A stretch of 64,000 nucleotides of DNA from Metapseudomonas otitidis. Lineage in GTDB: Bacteria > Pseudomonadota > Gammaproteobacteria > Pseudomonadales > Pseudomonadaceae. Below the pieces are notes generated by a model, which had not been told where the DNA came from, ran no database searches, and saw only the letters and a program-made list of their open reading frames with translations. The DNA lies in the NCBI RefSeq assembly GCF_900111835.1, contig NZ_FOJP01000008.1:213895-277894 (forward strand), in the 5' to 3' direction. Positions 15,932 through 23,392 of this stretch are shown one piece after another (position 1 is the first letter of the stretch; each line of letters begins with the position of its first letter). A program made the translations under genes and the position numbers.

Positions 15932-16936
15932 ATGAGCGAACGTACCACTTCCTCCAGCTGGGCCCTGGGGATCGTGCAAGCCCTGGAAATGGGCGGGGTC
16001 GATTGCCGCCGCCTGTTCCCCGAGCTGGGGCTCGACTACGACGCGCTCTCCGACCCGGACGCGCGCTTCCCCCAGGACGGCATGACGCGCCTGTGGCTGA
16101 GGGCGGTGGAGCTGTCGGGCAACCCGGCCATCGGGTTGAACATGGCCAAGGTGGTACGGCCGGCCTCTTTCCATGTGGTGGGTTACGCGCTGATGTCCAG
16201 CCGCACGCTGAACGAAGGCTTCGCCCGCCTGGTGCGTTACCAGCGGATCATCGCCGAGGGGGCGGACCTGAGCTTCCGGCCGACCCCGGAGGGCTACGAA
16301 TTGCGCCTGGCGATCCACGGCGATCGGCTGCCCCCGGCGCGACAGAGCGCGGAAGCGTCGATGGCCTACTGCCTGGCCTTCTGCCGCTGGATGACCGGGC
16401 GCGCCATCAACCCGCTGGAGATCCGCTTCCAGGGACCGGCCCCGGCGGACGTGGAGCCCTATCGGCAGGTGTTCCAGGCGCCCCTGCGCTTCGGCGCCGA
16501 GCACTATGCGCTGCGCTTCAGCCGGGCCGACATGGACACGCCGCTGCCCACCGCCAACGAATCCCTCGCGCAGCTGCATGACCGCTTTGCCGGGGAGTAC
16601 CTGGCGCGCTTCACCGGCAGCCGGGTGACCCACCTGGCCCGCCAGGTGCTCTGCCGCCTGCTGCCTCAGGGCGAACCCAAGCGCGAGGTTGTGGCCAGCG
16701 CCTTGCACCTGTCCCAGCGCACCCTGCAGCGGCGCTTGCAGGAGGAGGGCACCAGCTTCCAGCAATTGCTCGACGACACCCGCCGCGAGCTGGCCGAGCA
16801 GTACCTGGCGCAGCCGAACCTGACCCTGCTGGAGATCGCCTACCTGCTGGGGTTTGCCGATCCGAGTAATTTCTTCCGCGCCTTCCGCCGCTGGTTCGAC
16901 GCCACGCCAGGCGAATACCGCGCCCGTCTGCAATGA
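15932..16936 (+). CDS. AraC-family regulator with arabinose-binding-type N-terminal domain
   Basis: A 334-residue regulator of the OruR/ArgR-like AraC subgroup: a large N-terminal ligand-binding domain (about 20-205, with LWLRAVELSGNPAIGLNMAK and SFHVVGYALMSSRTLNEGF) and a C-terminal AraC DNA-binding domain (about 230-334). That domain has SALHLSQRTLQRRLQEEGTS as first HTH and LLEIAYLLGFADPSNFFRAF as second, ending TPGEYRARLQ. It is similar to the regulator near trkH in P. aeruginosa. Ligand unknown. It is convergent with the trkH gene, with a perfect palindrome between them. Confidence 0.87.
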   Translation: MSERTTSSSWALGIVQALEMGGVDCRRLFPELGLDYDALSDPDARFPQDGMTRLWLRAVELSGNPAIGLNMAKVVRPASFHVVGYALMSSRTLNEGFARLVRYQRIIAEGADLSFRPTPEGYELRLAIHGDRLPPARQSAEASMAYCLAFCRWMTGRAINPLEIRFQGPAPADVEPYRQVFQAPLRFGAEHYALRFSRADMDTPLPTANESLAQLHDRFAGEYLARFTGSRVTHLARQVLCRLLPQGEPKREVVASALHLSQRTLQRRLQEEGTSFQQLLDDTRRELAEQYLAQPNLTLLEIAYLLGFADPSNFFRAFRRWFDATPGEYRARLQ

Positions 16937-16962
16937 CGTTAAAAGGCTGCCGGGGCGCGTAG

Positions 16963-16980
16963 GGGCGACTGCAGTCGCCC
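16963..16980. other. Perfect 18-bp palindrome between convergent genes
   Basis: GGGCGACTGCAGTCGCCC, 26 bases after the AraC stop and 20 before the trkH stop. It has no loop and no T run, so it is either a weak bidirectional terminator or a short mobile/regulatory palindrome. Confidence 0.5.
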
Positions 16981-16999
16981 ATCAACCCCTCGTGCCGGC

Positions 17000-18454
17000 T
17001 CAATGCCTCCAGAAGTACGGCGTGCAGATCACCAGCACGGTGATGATCTCCAGCCGCCCCAGCAGCATGCCCAGCGACAGCAGCCACTTGGAGCCGTCGG
17101 GCAGGGTGGAGAAGTTGCCCGCCGGGCCGATCACCTCGCCCAGGCCCGGGCCGACACCGGAGACGGTGCTGGCCGCGCCGGTGAGGGCGGTGATCCAGTC
17201 CAGCCCCTGCAACGACAGGCCCAGGGCGATCACGCAGATGGTGATGGTGAAGAAAAACGAGAAGGTGAGGATCGAGCGCACGATCTCCTCGTCCAGGCGG
17301 TGGCCGTTGTACTTCTGCTTGATCACCGCGCGGGGGTGGATGAGTTGGTACAGGTTGGCCTTGAGCAGGATGTAGGCCACCTGGAAGCGGAAGATCTTCA
17401 CCCCGCCGGCGGTGGAGCCGGAGCAGCCGCCGATGAAGCCCAGGTAGAAGAACAGCATCAGCGAGAAGTTGCCCCACAGGCTGTAGTCGCCGAGGGCGAA
17501 GCCGGTGGTGGTGAGGATCGAGGTGGTGTTCACCGCCACGTGGCGCAGCGCGTCCAGCCAGTGCAGGTCGGTGGTGGCCCAGTACCAGGTGCCCAGTACC
17601 AGCCAGATCGCCAGCAGCAGGCCGATGAAACCGCGCACCTGGGCATCGCGGAACAGCGCCTTGCGGTTGCCCCGAAGGGTGGCGACGTAGAGGGCGAAGG
17701 GCAGGCTGCCGAGGATCATCACCACCACCGCCACCCAGTGCACCGCCGGCTGCTGCCACTTGGCCAGGGACTGGTCGGAGGTGGAGAAACCGCCGGTGGA
17801 GATGGCCGACATGGCGTGGTTGACCGCATCGAAGGCGCTCATCCCGGCCAGCCAGAACGCCAGGGTGCCCAGCAGGGTGAAGCCGACGTACACCGCGACG
17901 ATGTACTTGGCCACCATGTGCGAGCGCGGCATGACTTTCTCCGAGCGGTCGGAGGATTCGGTCTGGAACAGGCGCATGCCGCCGATGCGCAGCAGCGGCA
18001 GGATCGCCACCGCCATGCCGATGAAGCCGATGCCGCCGAGCCAGTGCAGCAGCGAACGCCAGATGAGGATGCCCTGGGACATGCTGTCCAGCCCGCTGAG
18101 CACCGTGGCGCCGGTGGCGGTGATGCCGGACATGCTCTCGAAGAAGGCATCGGTGTAGCTGATGTGCTGGGTGAGCAGGAAGGGCAGGGCGGCGAAGATG
18201 CCCACCACCACCCAGCTGGAAACCGTCAGCAGGTACATGTCCCGGGGACGCAGGTGCGCCTGCTCCGGGCGCCCGGGAATCACCAGGCCGAGGCCGGTGA
18301 TGAAGGTGGCCAGGCTCGACCAGACGAAGGCGTGGATGTCCTGCGGGCGGTCGTAGGCGATCACGGTCATGACCGGGATGACCATGCTGATCGCCAGGGT
18401 GATCAGGAAGATGCCGATGATGAAGCCGATCAGACGCAGGGTCGGCAAAGCCAT
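17000..18454 (-). CDS. trkH: Trk potassium uptake protein TrkH (downstream copy)
   Basis: A 484-residue potassium channel-like subunit of the TrkAH system. Four M1-P-M2 repeats are expected; selectivity-filter regions can be seen at SGITATGATVL, SAISTGGFSTSD, TTTGFALGDYSLWG and a fourth at TVSGVGPGLGEVIGPAG. The conserved WLGGIGFIGMAVAILPLLRIGGM segment and the SSDRSEKVMPR loop are family hallmarks. It needs the NAD-binding TrkA gating ring encoded elsewhere. It lies 94 bases downstream of a second trkH of identical length and shares most residues with it, so this is a tandem paralog pair. A promoter lies in that gap, so it can be expressed separately. Confidence 0.92.
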   Translation of the reverse strand: MALPTLRLIGFIIGIFLITLAISMVIPVMTVIAYDRPQDIHAFVWSSLATFITGLGLVIPGRPEQAHLRPRDMYLLTVSSWVVVGIFAALPFLLTQHISYTDAFFESMSGITATGATVLSGLDSMSQGILIWRSLLHWLGGIGFIGMAVAILPLLRIGGMRLFQTESSDRSEKVMPRSHMVAKYIVAVYVGFTLLGTLAFWLAGMSAFDAVNHAMSAISTGGFSTSDQSLAKWQQPAVHWVAVVVMILGSLPFALYVATLRGNRKALFRDAQVRGFIGLLLAIWLVLGTWYWATTDLHWLDALRHVAVNTTSILTTTGFALGDYSLWGNFSLMLFFYLGFIGGCSGSTAGGVKIFRFQVAYILLKANLYQLIHPRAVIKQKYNGHRLDEEIVRSILTFSFFFTITICVIALGLSLQGLDWITALTGAASTVSGVGPGLGEVIGPAGNFSTLPDGSKWLLSLGMLLGRLEIITVLVICTPYFWRH

Positions 18455-18487
18455 GGGGCGTGCTCGGTCCGGGTGAATGAGGGCGCC

Positions 18488-18515
18488 ATTCTAGCGACGT
18501 GCCGCAGCCTGTCCA
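18488..18515 (-). promoter_or_regulatory. Sigma-70 type promoter of the downstream trkH
   Basis: On the minus strand TGGACA, a 16-base spacer, then TAGAAT (5 of 6 matches in the -35). The -10 ends 33 bases before the trkH start at 18454. Confidence 0.6.
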
Positions 18516-18548
18516 CGGGCGCCTGATTCAGGTGTAGTCGATCCGTGC

Positions 18549-20003
18549 TCAGTGTTTCCAGAAACCCCGGGTGAACAGCACCAGCACGGTGAGGATCTCC
18601 AGGCGCCCCAGCAGCATGCCGATGGTCAGCAGCCACTTGGCTGCGTCCGGCAGGGTGGAGAAGTTGCCCACCGGGCCGATGATCGGCCCCAGGCCCGGCC
18701 CCACGTTGCACACGGCAGTGGCGGCGCCGGTGAGGGCGGTGGTCCAGTCGACGCCGATCAGGCACAGGCCGAGGGCGATCACGCCGATGGTGACGGTGAA
18801 GAAGAAGGAGAAGGTGATCAGCGAGCGGACGATTTCCTCGTCGATGTTGTGCCCGTTGTACTTCTGCCGGATCACCGCGCGGGGGTGTACCAGTTGCTTG
18901 AGGTTGGTGCGCAGCATCACCAGCGCCACCTGGAAGCGGAAGATCTTCAGCCCGCCGGCGGTGGAGCCGGAGCAGCCGCCGACGAAGGTCAGGTAGAAGA
19001 ACAGCATCACCGAGAAGCTGCCCCACAGCGTGTAGTCGCCCAGGGCGACGCCGGTGGTGGTGACCACCGAGGTGACGTTGACCGCGACGATGCGGAAGGC
19101 GTCCGGCCAGCTGTAGTCCGAATTCAGCCACAGCCAGGTGCCGAAGAACAGCCAGGTCGCCACCAGAAAGCCGACGAAGCCGCGCACCTGGTGGTCCTTC
19201 ACCAGCGCCTTGCGGTGGCCCCGCAGGGTGGCGACGTAGAGGGTGAAGGGCAGGCTGCCGGCCATCATCACCACTACCGCGACCCAGTGCACGGCCGGCT
19301 GCTTCCAGTTGGCGATGGAGTTGTCCGAGGTGGAGAAGCCGCCGGTGGAGATCAGCGACATGGCGTGGTTGACCGCCTCGAAGGGAGTCATGCCGGCGAG
19401 CCAGAAGGCCAGGGTGCCGAGCAGGGTGAGAGCGACGTACACCACCAGGATGTACTTGGCTACCATGTGCGAGCGCGGCATGACCTTCTCGCCCCAGTCC
19501 GAGGACTCCGTCTGGAACAGGCGCATGCCGCCGATGCGCAGCAGCGGCAGGATCGCCACCGCCATGCCGATGAAGCCGATGCCGCCCAGCCAGTGCAGCA
19601 TCGAACGCCACAGCAGCAGGCCCGGCGAGGCATGGTCGAGCCCGGTGATGACGGTGGAGCCGGTGGTGGTGATGCCCGACATGGTCTCGAAGAAGGCGTC
19701 GGTGTAGCTGATGTGCTGGATCAGCACCATCGGCAGCGCGGCGAAGATGCACACCACCACCCAGCTGGCGGTGGTGAGCATGTACATGTCCCGAGGGCGC
19801 ATGTGCAGGTGTTCCGGGCGCCCCGGTGCCACCAGGGCCAGGCCGACGATGAAGGTGATCAGGCTCGACCAGCTGAATGCGCCGATGTCATCGGTCCGGT
19901 CGAACGCCAGCACGGCCAGCATCGGCACCACCATGCTCACGGCCAGCGTGATGAGGAACAGGCCGATGATGAAGCCGATGGTGCGCAGCGTGGACAGGGC
20001 CAT
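18549..20003 (-). CDS. trkH: Trk potassium uptake protein TrkH (upstream copy)
   Basis: A second 484-residue TrkH. Filter regions are SGITTTGSTVI, SLISTGGFSTSD, TTTGVALGDYTLWG and AVCNVGPGLGPIIGPVG. It differs from the downstream copy mostly in the N-terminal 130 residues and around the third repeat (for example FLVATWLFFGTWLWLNSDYSW), while the WLGGIGFIGM and SSDWGEKVMPRSHMVAKY segments are near identical. The fourth filter reads CNVGPG rather than VSGVGPG before the Gly. Two TrkH proteins sharing one TrkA could give uptake systems of different affinity or ion preference. Its own promoter with a palindromic operator-like sequence lies upstream. Confidence 0.92.
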   Translation of the reverse strand: MALSTLRTIGFIIGLFLITLAVSMVVPMLAVLAFDRTDDIGAFSWSSLITFIVGLALVAPGRPEHLHMRPRDMYMLTTASWVVVCIFAALPMVLIQHISYTDAFFETMSGITTTGSTVITGLDHASPGLLLWRSMLHWLGGIGFIGMAVAILPLLRIGGMRLFQTESSDWGEKVMPRSHMVAKYILVVYVALTLLGTLAFWLAGMTPFEAVNHAMSLISTGGFSTSDNSIANWKQPAVHWVAVVVMMAGSLPFTLYVATLRGHRKALVKDHQVRGFVGFLVATWLFFGTWLWLNSDYSWPDAFRIVAVNVTSVVTTTGVALGDYTLWGSFSVMLFFYLTFVGGCSGSTAGGLKIFRFQVALVMLRTNLKQLVHPRAVIRQKYNGHNIDEEIVRSLITFSFFFTVTIGVIALGLCLIGVDWTTALTGAATAVCNVGPGLGPIIGPVGNFSTLPDAAKWLLTIGMLLGRLEILTVLVLFTRGFWKH

Positions 20004-20033
20004 GGGGGATCCGGGCGAGAACGGGAGCGCGGC

Positions 20034-20063
20034 ATTCTACTGGGCTGTTTCACCGCTGTGAAA
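20034..20063 (-). promoter_or_regulatory. Promoter of the upstream trkH with overlapping inverted repeat
   Basis: Minus strand TTCACA, 17-base spacer, TAGAAT (5 of 6 matches in each hexamer). The -35 is embedded in a perfect inverted repeat TTTCAC-CGCT-GTGAAA (20048-20063), a natural operator position for a repressor or activator. No candidate regulator is encoded next to it except the AraC gene beyond the trkH pair. Confidence 0.6.
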
Positions 20064-20114
20064 CGCTCCGCACCAGCGGCTTTCACAGGGCACCGCGGCG
20101 TTCACGCGCTGCCC

Positions 20115-20142
20115 TTGGGTGGCCGGGGTTATCGGCTAGAAT
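20115..20142 (+). promoter_or_regulatory. Promoter of the nitroreductase gene
   Basis: TTGGGT, 16-base spacer, TAGAAT, followed by GCCGG, on the plus strand 29 bases before the start at 20172. It is divergent from the trkH promoter. Confidence 0.45.
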
Positions 20143-20171
20143 GCCGGCTTCCCGAAATCAGGAGGTGGCCG

Positions 20172-20729
20172 ATGGAGGCTCTCGACGCTCTGCTCAACCG
20201 TGTATCCCTGGCCCGGCTGCAGGAGCCCGCACCGGATGCGGCCCAGCGTGACTACCTGTTCCGTGCTGCCCTGCGTTCGCCGGACCATGGCTACCTGCGC
20301 CCCTGGCGCTTCCTCACCATCGAGGGCGGCGCCCGCGAGAAGCTCGGCGAGCTGTTCGCCTCTGCCGTGCTGGCCAAGGACCCGGCCGCCCCCGAGGCGG
20401 CGCTGACCAAGGCCCGGGGCATGCCGCTGCGTGCGCCCTTGCTGGTGGTGGTGGTGGCGCGCCTGCAGGCCGGCCACAAGGTGCCCGAGTCGGAGCAGTT
20501 GCTGTCGGCCGGCTGTGCGGCCCACGGCATCCTGCTGGCGGCCCATGCGCAGGGCCTGGGCGCCATCTGGCGTACCGGCGACATGGCCTACGACCGCACC
20601 GTGGCCCAGGGGCTGGGCCTGGCGGACAACGAACAGGTGGTCGGCTTCCTCTACCTCGGCAGTGTCGAGGGTGAGCGCCGCGCTGCGCCGGAGCTGGCGC
20701 CGGCGGACTTCGTCAGCACCTGGGGCTGA
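20172..20729 (+). CDS. YdjA-like nitroreductase family protein
   Basis: A 185-residue flavoprotein of the small nitroreductase group. Typical elements: the FMN-binding N-terminal helix and RSPDHGYLRPWRFLTIEG (residues about 36-53), RAPLLVVVVARL, SAGCAAHGILLAAHAQGLGAIWRTG (about 115-140) and the C-terminal VVGFLYLGSVEGERR. These enzymes use FMN and NAD(P)H to reduce nitro groups or other small electrophiles; the natural substrate of YdjA proteins is not settled. The start follows CAGGAGG with good spacing. It faces the cpxA-like gene convergently with only 30 bases between. Confidence 0.87.
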   Translation: MEALDALLNRVSLARLQEPAPDAAQRDYLFRAALRSPDHGYLRPWRFLTIEGGAREKLGELFASAVLAKDPAAPEAALTKARGMPLRAPLLVVVVARLQAGHKVPESEQLLSAGCAAHGILLAAHAQGLGAIWRTGDMAYDRTVAQGLGLADNEQVVGFLYLGSVEGERRAAPELAPADFVSTWG

Positions 20730-20759
20730 TCAGCGGCCCGTTGAAAACGTGGCAGCCGA

Positions 20760-22073
20760 TCAGGTGGTCGGCAGCGACAGGGTGGCGATGAAGCCACCCT
20801 GCGGGTGATTGGCCAGGGTCAGGCTGCCGCCGTGGCGCTCCACGGCGCGACGGGCGATGGCCAGGCCCAGGCCATGCCCGGCACCACTCTGGTTCGGCGC
20901 ACGGAAGAAGGGCTCGCCCAGTTGGGCCAGGTGATCGGCGGCGACCCCGGGGCCGTGGTCGCGCACGCTGATCGTCACGTGCTGCGGTAATGCCTTCACC
21001 TCGATATCCACCGGTTGCCCGGCCGGGCTGAAGCGCAGCGCGTTGCGCAGCAGGTTGTCCAGCGCACGTTCCAGCATGTCCGGCCAGCCCTGCAGGTGCG
21101 GTTCGCCTTCGCAGTGGATGCGCACCTCCTGCTCGGGCGCCAGCAGCCGGGCGTCTTCCCTGAGCTTTTCCAGTATCGGCCGCAGGACGATGGGGTGGCG
21201 TGCGCCCGGCTCGGCGTCGAGGCGGGCGAGGGCGAGGATCTCGCTGATCAGCGCCTCCAGCCGGTCGCATTCCTGGGCCAGCCGTGGCCAGAGCCCTTCA
21301 CGCTCCGCCGCCGGCGCCCGCTCGGCCAGGGCCAGCGCCACCCGCAGGCGGGCCAGGGGTGAGCGCAGCTCGTGGGAAACATCGCGCAGTAGCTGCCGCT
21401 GGCTGCCGATGAGCCCCTGGAGGCGCTGGCCCATGCGGTTGAAGTCACCGGCCAGCACGCCCAGTTCGTCCCGCCGCCGTGCCAGCCGGGCCAGGCTGTC
21501 CTGCTGGTAGGCGGTCTGCCCCAGGTCGTGCACGGCGCTGCGCAGGCGGCCGAGAGGGCGGGTGATGGAGAGGGTCAGCATCAGGCTGAACAGCGTCAGC
21601 ACCACCAGGGCGATGCCCAGGGCGCTGAGGGGCCAGAGCAGGCTGCCACGGTGCCAGGCCTCCAGTTCCGGGAAGGGGATGCGGTAGATCAGCAGGAAGT
21701 TCTCGCCACTGCGGGGGCTGGTGTATTCCTCGGTGATGCGTCGCCACGGTAGGTGGCCGTCGTGCTGGCGTGCTTCGAAGGCGGCGGCGCGGGGCGGGAA
21801 GGTGCCGCGCACCACGGGCTGGCCGTTGTCGTTGAGGATCTGCACGTCGATGCGGGCGCGGCGCTTGAACTGTTCGAGGAAGCGCTGGGCCTCGCCACGG
21901 CCGTTGACCTCGTAGCGCTGCACCAGGCTTTCCGCCAGGCCCTGCAGGGCCGGGTGGCGGCTGAGGATCCAGGCATCCTGGTTCAGCGCGCGACCGAGCA
22001 GCAGGGAGAGGCCGGCGACCAGGGCCAGGGCCAGCCAGAAGGCGCCGAGGATGCGCCAGAACAGTGAACGCAC
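20760..22073 (-). CDS. cpxA: CpxA-type sensor histidine kinase
   Basis: A 437-residue inner-membrane kinase. Order: membrane segment (about 7-28), periplasmic sensor (about 29-145), second membrane segment (about 146-168), HAMP (about 170-225), phosphoacceptor helix with RDVSHELRSPLARLR (His about residue 231), and the HATPase with DNLLRNALRFSP (N box), DHGPGVA (G1) and GAGHGLGLAIARRA (G2). The start is GTG at 22073 with AAGGAG six bases upstream. It is last in the run yciB-yciI-orf-cpxR-cpxP-cpxA and senses envelope protein misfolding in the Cpx scheme; in P. aeruginosa the equivalent is CpxS. A hairpin separates it from cpxP. Confidence 0.88.
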   Translation of the reverse strand: MRSLFWRILGAFWLALALVAGLSLLLGRALNQDAWILSRHPALQGLAESLVQRYEVNGRGEAQRFLEQFKRRARIDVQILNDNGQPVVRGTFPPRAAAFEARQHDGHLPWRRITEEYTSPRSGENFLLIYRIPFPELEAWHRGSLLWPLSALGIALVVLTLFSLMLTLSITRPLGRLRSAVHDLGQTAYQQDSLARLARRRDELGVLAGDFNRMGQRLQGLIGSQRQLLRDVSHELRSPLARLRVALALAERAPAAEREGLWPRLAQECDRLEALISEILALARLDAEPGARHPIVLRPILEKLREDARLLAPEQEVRIHCEGEPHLQGWPDMLERALDNLLRNALRFSPAGQPVDIEVKALPQHVTISVRDHGPGVAADHLAQLGEPFFRAPNQSGAGHGLGLAIARRAVERHGGSLTLANHPQGGFIATLSLPTT

Positions 22074-22095
22074 GGGGAACTCCTTTCAACGACGA

Positions 22096-22123
22096 AACCC
22101 ACCCGGTGGAAGCCGGGTGGGTT
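22096..22123 (-). terminator. Strong hairpin between cpxP-like gene and cpxA
   Basis: Perfect 11-bp stem AACCCACCCGG / CCGGGTGGGTT with a 6-base loop, 20 bases past the cpxP stop. There is no T run after it on the minus strand, so it is more likely an mRNA 3'-end stabiliser or partial terminator that lowers cpxA expression than a full stop. Confidence 0.5.
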
Positions 22124-22143
22124 CGATGACCTTTTCAGATCGG

Positions 22144-22575
22144 TTACTGGGCCTTCTGGGCGCGCTGGGCTTTCCAGGCCTCGAATTCGACGCGCTCGGC
22201 GCGGCGTTCGTCCATCTTCTTCACTTCGGCGTCGAAGTCCTTCTGCTGCTCCGGGGTCAGCAGGGCGCGGATGTCGGCGCGGTTCTTGTCTTCGCTGGCC
22301 TTGATCTCGGCCTCCATGGCCTTGCGTTCCGCCTCGGGCAGCTTGTCCAGGTACTTGCGGGTGATGTCCTGGCGGGCCTTCATGCTTTCGCCCATCAGCT
22401 TGCCGACCTTCTGGCGCTGCTCGCGGGTCAGGTCCAGTTCCTTGAACAGGTGCGGGCCACCGTGGCCACCAGGGCCGCCGAAGCCCGGCTCGCCACGCGG
22501 GCCGCCTTCGGGCATGGCCATGGCGACGGTGGGCAGGGCGGCTGCGAACAGCAGGGCGGCGATAGTCTTGCGCAT
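22144..22575 (-). CDS. CpxP/Spy-like periplasmic chaperone
   Basis: A 143-residue exported helical protein. Signal peptide MRKTIAALLFAAALPTVAMA is followed by a Gly-rich linker and the two LTxxQ motifs of the Spy/CpxP family: LTREQRQKVGKLMGE (about 50-64) and LTPEQQKDFDAEVKK (about 106-120). Established for the family: Spy is an ATP-independent chaperone and CpxP inhibits the kinase CpxA. Unlike E. coli, where cpxP is divergent from cpxRA, here it sits between cpxR and cpxA. A CpxR-like box lies 84 bases before the ATG, which supports feedback control by CpxR. Confidence 0.88.
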   Translation of the reverse strand: MRKTIAALLFAAALPTVAMAMPEGGPRGEPGFGGPGGHGGPHLFKELDLTREQRQKVGKLMGESMKARQDITRKYLDKLPEAERKAMEAEIKASEDKNRADIRALLTPEQQKDFDAEVKKMDERRAERVEFEAWKAQRAQKAQ

Positions 22576-22659
22576 GGTCTGTCTCCTTGTCTCTTGAACC
22601 GGCCGGTTGCCGGATGAGCCCAGTCTAGGGAGCGCAAGGTCAAGGGCGGTCAGCCCTGG

Positions 22660-22675
22660 GTAAAGCTTCGGTAAA
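22660..22675 (-). promoter_or_regulatory. CpxR box before the cpxP-like gene
   Basis: GTAAA-GCTTCG-GTAAA on the plus strand (TTTAC-CGAAGC-TTTAC on the coding strand), the CpxR consensus with a 6-base spacer. It lies inside the 123-base cpxR-cpxP gap. Downstream on the coding strand come CAG (22658-22656), CTGACCGC (22653-22646) and a -10-like TAGACT (22627-22622), all at the same offsets as in the promoter at 7685-7739. Confidence 0.75.
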
Positions 22676-22698
22676 GGATCGTGCAGGCGGGGCGCAGG

Positions 22699-23376
22699 TC
22701 AGACGGCGTAGTAGTAGCCCCGGCTGCGCAGGGCGACGATGCGCGGGCGGCCGTCGGCGTGGGGGCCGAGCTTCTTGCGCAGGTTGCTGACGTGCATGTC
22801 CAGGCTGCGGTCGTACAGGGTCAGCTTGCGGCCCAGGGCCAATTGCGCCAGCTCCTGCTTGTCCAGCGGTTCGCCAGGCTGGCGCAGCAGGGCTTCCAGC
22901 AGACGGCCTTCGGAGAGGGTGAGGCTGACCTCGTGTCCGCCCACGCTGACCACGCCGCGAATCGGGCTGTAGCACAGGTCGCCCAGCTCCAGCTGGCTGG
23001 ACTGCGAGGGCCCCTGGCTGCGCCGCAGCACGGCGCGCAGGCGTGCGGTCAGCTCACGGGGGTCGCAGGGCTTGGCCAGGTAGTCGTCGGCGCCCAGTTC
23101 CAGGCCGAGGATGCGGTCCAGGGGTTCGCCCCGGGCCGACAGCATCACCACGGGCAGCTCGGGGTGGTCGCTGCGCAATTGCTTGAGCAGCTCCAGCCCG
23201 CTGCCGTCGGGCAGCATCACGTCCAGCACCACGGCGGCGGGGGGGTGGCCTGCCAGCGCGGCGCGTGCGGAGATGCCGTCGTGGCACGCCCGGGCGCTGA
23301 AGCCTTCCTGGGAGAGCCAGCTGATCAGCAGCTCGCAGAGCTCCTGGTCATCATCGATAAGCAGCAGTTCGCTCAT
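22699..23376 (-). CDS. cpxR: CpxR-type OmpR-family response regulator
   Basis: A 225-residue response regulator. The receiver domain (about 1-115) has the acidic pair in LLIDDDQELCE, phosphoacceptor Asp in VVLDVMLPDGSGLE (about residue 52), Ser in VVMLSARGE and Lys in DDYLAKPCDPRE. The OmpR-type winged helix (about 130-225) includes LTLSEGRLLEALL, RSLDMHVSNLRKKLGP and the terminal wing RSRGYYYAV. ATG at 23376 gives the normal length; a longer upstream frame overlaps the preceding gene. With cpxA and cpxP it makes an envelope-stress two-component system; P. aeruginosa CpxR also controls mexAB-oprM. Confidence 0.9.
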   Translation of the reverse strand: MSELLLIDDDQELCELLISWLSQEGFSARACHDGISARAALAGHPPAAVVLDVMLPDGSGLELLKQLRSDHPELPVVMLSARGEPLDRILGLELGADDYLAKPCDPRELTARLRAVLRRSQGPSQSSQLELGDLCYSPIRGVVSVGGHEVSLTLSEGRLLEALLRQPGEPLDKQELAQLALGRKLTLYDRSLDMHVSNLRKKLGPHADGRPRIVALRSRGYYYAV

Positions 23377-23392
23377 GTCGCGGGGGTCGTCT

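Noticed and set aside
17003..18526. 507-codon plus-strand frame opposite trkH
   Set aside because: Composition is that of an antisense shadow; the same occurs opposite the second trkH copy.
22096..22123. Full terminator separating cpxA from cpxR-cpxP
   Set aside because: The stem is strong but lacks a T run, and cpxA has no obvious promoter of its own, so partial read-through is more likely.
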